DNA of 6,306 bases from CAMLQK01 sp964654135 (GTDB lineage: Bacteria > Patescibacteriota > Saccharimonadia > Saccharimonadales > UBA4665). The notes under the pieces are model-generated. The model had not been told where the DNA came from. It worked only from the letters and a program-made list of their open reading frames with translations, and made no database searches. Positions within the stretch are counted from its first letter, which is position 1. Each line of letters opens with the position of its first letter. Of the stretch, positions 5,434 through 6,306 are shown one piece after another. The stretch lies in contig CAZZHV010000050.1 in NCBI GenBank assembly GCA_964654135.1, positions 1 through 6,306 on the forward strand, read 5' to 3'. Both the position numbers and the translations under genes were made by a program.

Positions 5434-6063
5434 ATGTTTTCCGATTTCAGCGCTAGCAGCATAGCAATTATCCTTATTTCACTCGTTATTTCTCTGGCGA
5501 TCCATGAGGCCATGCACGCCTATGTGGCTCATGCTCTAGGTGACCAAACGGCTTATGAAGAGGGTAGGCTCTCTCTAAATCCACTGAAGCACGTAGATAT
5601 ATTTACAACGGTATTGTTACCGTTAGTGCTCATATTGTTTCATCAGCCACCATTTTTTGCTGCTAAACCAGTGCCCTTTAACGCTTCTCAAGTCCGCTAT
5701 GGCGAATACGGCATTGCACTTGTAGGTATCGCGGGTCCGCTTACGAACCTTTTACTTGCTGTTTTAGCTTCAATTGTTCTACACATTTTCCAGATCGGTC
5801 TCGGAACCGACCTCGCGACTGCGCTCATACTCTTTATGCAGGTTAATATAGGCTTCTTCGTCTTTAATATGATTCCGTTTCCACCCCTGGATGGCTCAAG
5901 GCTCTTATACGCTTTTGCTCCAGATGGCCTTCGTCGCGTAATGGAACAGATTGAAGGAGCGGGTTTTATGGTTCTAATCCTCTTCGTATTAGTTCTTTTC
6001 CCATTCATCAGCCCCCTCTATACCAGTATTTCATACAATATCGTCAACTTCCTACTTCAATAG
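5434..6063 (+). CDS. Site-2 protease family intramembrane zinc metalloprotease (peptidase M50)
   Basis: A 209-residue integral membrane protein of the minimal M50 type, without PDZ or CBS domain. HEAMH (24-28) in the first transmembrane helix gives the two zinc His ligands and catalytic Glu. The third ligand is D153 in NMIPFPPLDGS (145-155), at the end of a later helix. GRLSLNPLKHVD (44-55) and AAKPVPFN (76-83) are typical of the bacterial group. Hydrophobic segments lie at about 7-23, 56-70, 91-119, 128-148 and 175-195, consistent with five or six membrane spans. Such enzymes cut transmembrane helices of regulatory or signal-peptide substrates; the substrate here is unknown. No Shine-Dalgarno is present, and translation probably starts on a leaderless mRNA. 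Its stop is 13 nt before the next promoter. Confidence 0.93.
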   Translation: MFSDFSASSIAIILISLVISLAIHEAMHAYVAHALGDQTAYEEGRLSLNPLKHVDIFTTVLLPLVLILFHQPPFFAAKPVPFNASQVRYGEYGIALVGIAGPLTNLLLAVLASIVLHIFQIGLGTDLATALILFMQVNIGFFVFNMIPFPPLDGSRLLYAFAPDGLRRVMEQIEGAGFMVLILFVLVLFPFISPLYTSISYNIVNFLLQ

Positions 6064-6076
6064 AACAGGGAAGAGA

Positions 6077-6085
6077 TGGTATAAT
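6077..6085 (+). promoter_or_regulatory. Extended -10 promoter of the structured RNA
   Basis: TGG-TATAAT: a perfect -10 hexamer with TGn extension. The predicted start, 6-7 nt downstream (about 6091-6092), falls exactly on the first base pair of the RNA closing stem. The -35 region at 17 nt (TTCAAT, 6057-6062) is weak, like the other TGn promoters here, and overlaps the end of the M50 gene. Confidence 0.75.
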
Positions 6086-6090
6086 AACAG

Positions 6091-6236
6091 ATGGCTGGGT
6101 CCTAAAGCCGTGTAATGATTAATCTGTTACATATATGAATGGGAATTCAATATTTTTGTTGACCGTGGTTGACAAGTGCGATTACCCACCTGGATAGTTT
6201 CCAGGCTAATCATAGCGGCTACCCAGTCATTTTTGT
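6091..6236 (+). ncRNA. Structured small RNA, unclassified (possibly 6S-like)
   Basis: No convincing reading frame lies here, but the DNA folds back over its whole length. Closing helix: ATGGCTGGGT (6091-6100) with ACCCAGTCAT (6221-6230), then AGCCG (6106-6110) with CGGCT (6216-6220), then ATGATTA (6115-6121) with TAATCAT (6207-6213). On the 3' side a hairpin CCTGGA/TCCAGG (6189-6194, 6200-6205) sits in a large central loop. An apical arm pairs TGGGAAT (6140-6146) with ATT-A-CCCA (6181-6188) and ends in a hairpin 6156-6163/6168-6175 with loop CGTG. A T-run (6230-6234) directly follows the closing stem. Long closing stem, open centre with a 3'-side hairpin, and apical arm recall 6S RNA (the RNA polymerase decoy), but the length of about 145 nt is short and no primary-sequence signature proves it. 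SRP, tmRNA and RNase P signatures are absent. Confidence 0.68.
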
Positions 6237-6242
6237 TATTAT
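6234..6242 (+). promoter_or_regulatory. Possible extended -10 promoter of tRNA-Pro
   Basis: TGT-TATTAT (5 of 6 matches to TATAAT, with TGn) lies 15 nt before the tRNA 5' end, which would leave a leader of about 9 nt for RNase P. It overlaps the T-run after the structured RNA, so the match may be chance in AT-rich sequence; no -35 is visible. Confidence 0.35.
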
Positions 6243-6257
6243 TCGACTGTAGATCAA

Positions 6258-6306
6258 CGGGGTGTAGCGCAGTTGGTAGCGCGTACGGCTGGGGGCCGTG
6301 AGGTCG
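6258..6306 (+). tRNA. tRNA-Pro (anticodon GGG), 3' end cut by window edge
   Basis: The first 49 nt of a tRNA. Acceptor 5' strand CGGGGTG (6258-6264), T8-A9, D-arm GCGC/GCGC (6267-6270, 6279-6282) around AGTTGGTA, anticodon stem TACGG/CCGTG (6284-6288, 6296-6300) with loop CTGGGGG. T33 at 6290 sets the anticodon GGG at 6291-6293, followed by G37, as usual for proline tRNAs. The variable loop AGGTC leads to the first T-stem base at the window end. The C1 start is also typical of bacterial tRNA-Pro. Confidence 0.95.

Noticed and set aside
6169..6197. TTGACA as a -35 box inside the structured RNA
   Set aside because: At 17 nt spacing the sequence is GGATAG, a poor -10. The TTGAC copies are explained by the G.U-containing hairpin 6156-6175.
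6091..6236. SRP RNA, tmRNA or RNase P RNA
   Set aside because: The SRP GGAA-loop motif, tmRNA acceptor/tag features and the RNase P GAGGAAAGUC-type core are absent, and the size does not fit tmRNA or RNase P.
1..6306. CRISPR array, insertion sequence, integrase or prophage genes
   Set aside because: No spaced direct repeats, transposase motifs or terminal inverted repeats are visible; the gene content is ordinary housekeeping.

Overview
The window is 6.3 kb of compact, moderately AT-rich bacterial DNA with short intergenic gaps, overlapping genes and reduced-length proteins. It suggests a small-genome bacterium of the Patescibacteria/CPR type, most likely Saccharibacteria (TM7). This is inferred from gene content and style: a threonyl-tRNA synthetase without a TGS domain, a 71-residue ribosomal protein L28, a winged-helix/degenerate nucleotidyltransferase fusion, and a metal-site-depleted MBL protein. 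No 16S rRNA is present to confirm it. TGA ends the HAD gene, so the UGA=Gly code of Gracilibacteria/Absconditabacteria does not apply.

Layout. Positions 1-100 hold the 3' half of a T-box leader: antiterminator with the TGGAACC bulge, then an intrinsic terminator. It precedes a tight plus-strand cluster: thrS (ThrRS), a HAD 5'-nucleotidase-like gene (9-nt gap), an alkyltransferase-like (Atl) gene (14-nt overlap) and miaA (31-nt overlap). Next come a winged-helix regulator with its own extended -10 promoter and no leader, and an MBL-fold gene. rpmB (L28) lies on the minus strand, convergent with the MBL gene and sharing a bidirectional terminator with it. A leaderless M50 site-2 protease gene is divergent from rpmB. 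The last 240 bases carry a promoter, a highly structured RNA of about 145 nt that matches no housekeeping RNA I can recognise (6S-like is my best guess), and the first 49 nt of tRNA-Pro(GGG).

How the parts work together. Much of the window serves translation: threonine charging, A37 tRNA prenylation, a ribosomal protein and a tRNA. The T-box implies that the thrS-led cluster responds to uncharged tRNA-Thr, and because no terminator is visible before 3757 the response may extend to the HAD, Atl and MiaA genes. Three promoters share a TGn-extended -10. In two of them the -10 ends exactly 6 nt before the ATG and no Shine-Dalgarno is present, which points to leaderless mRNAs. The other protein genes mostly have good Shine-Dalgarno sites.

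The items most worth a second look are the structured RNA at 6091-6236, the T-box in what looks like a CPR genome, the leaderless promoter architecture, and three proteins whose family-defining active-site residues are replaced (Atl, MBL, NTase-like domain).
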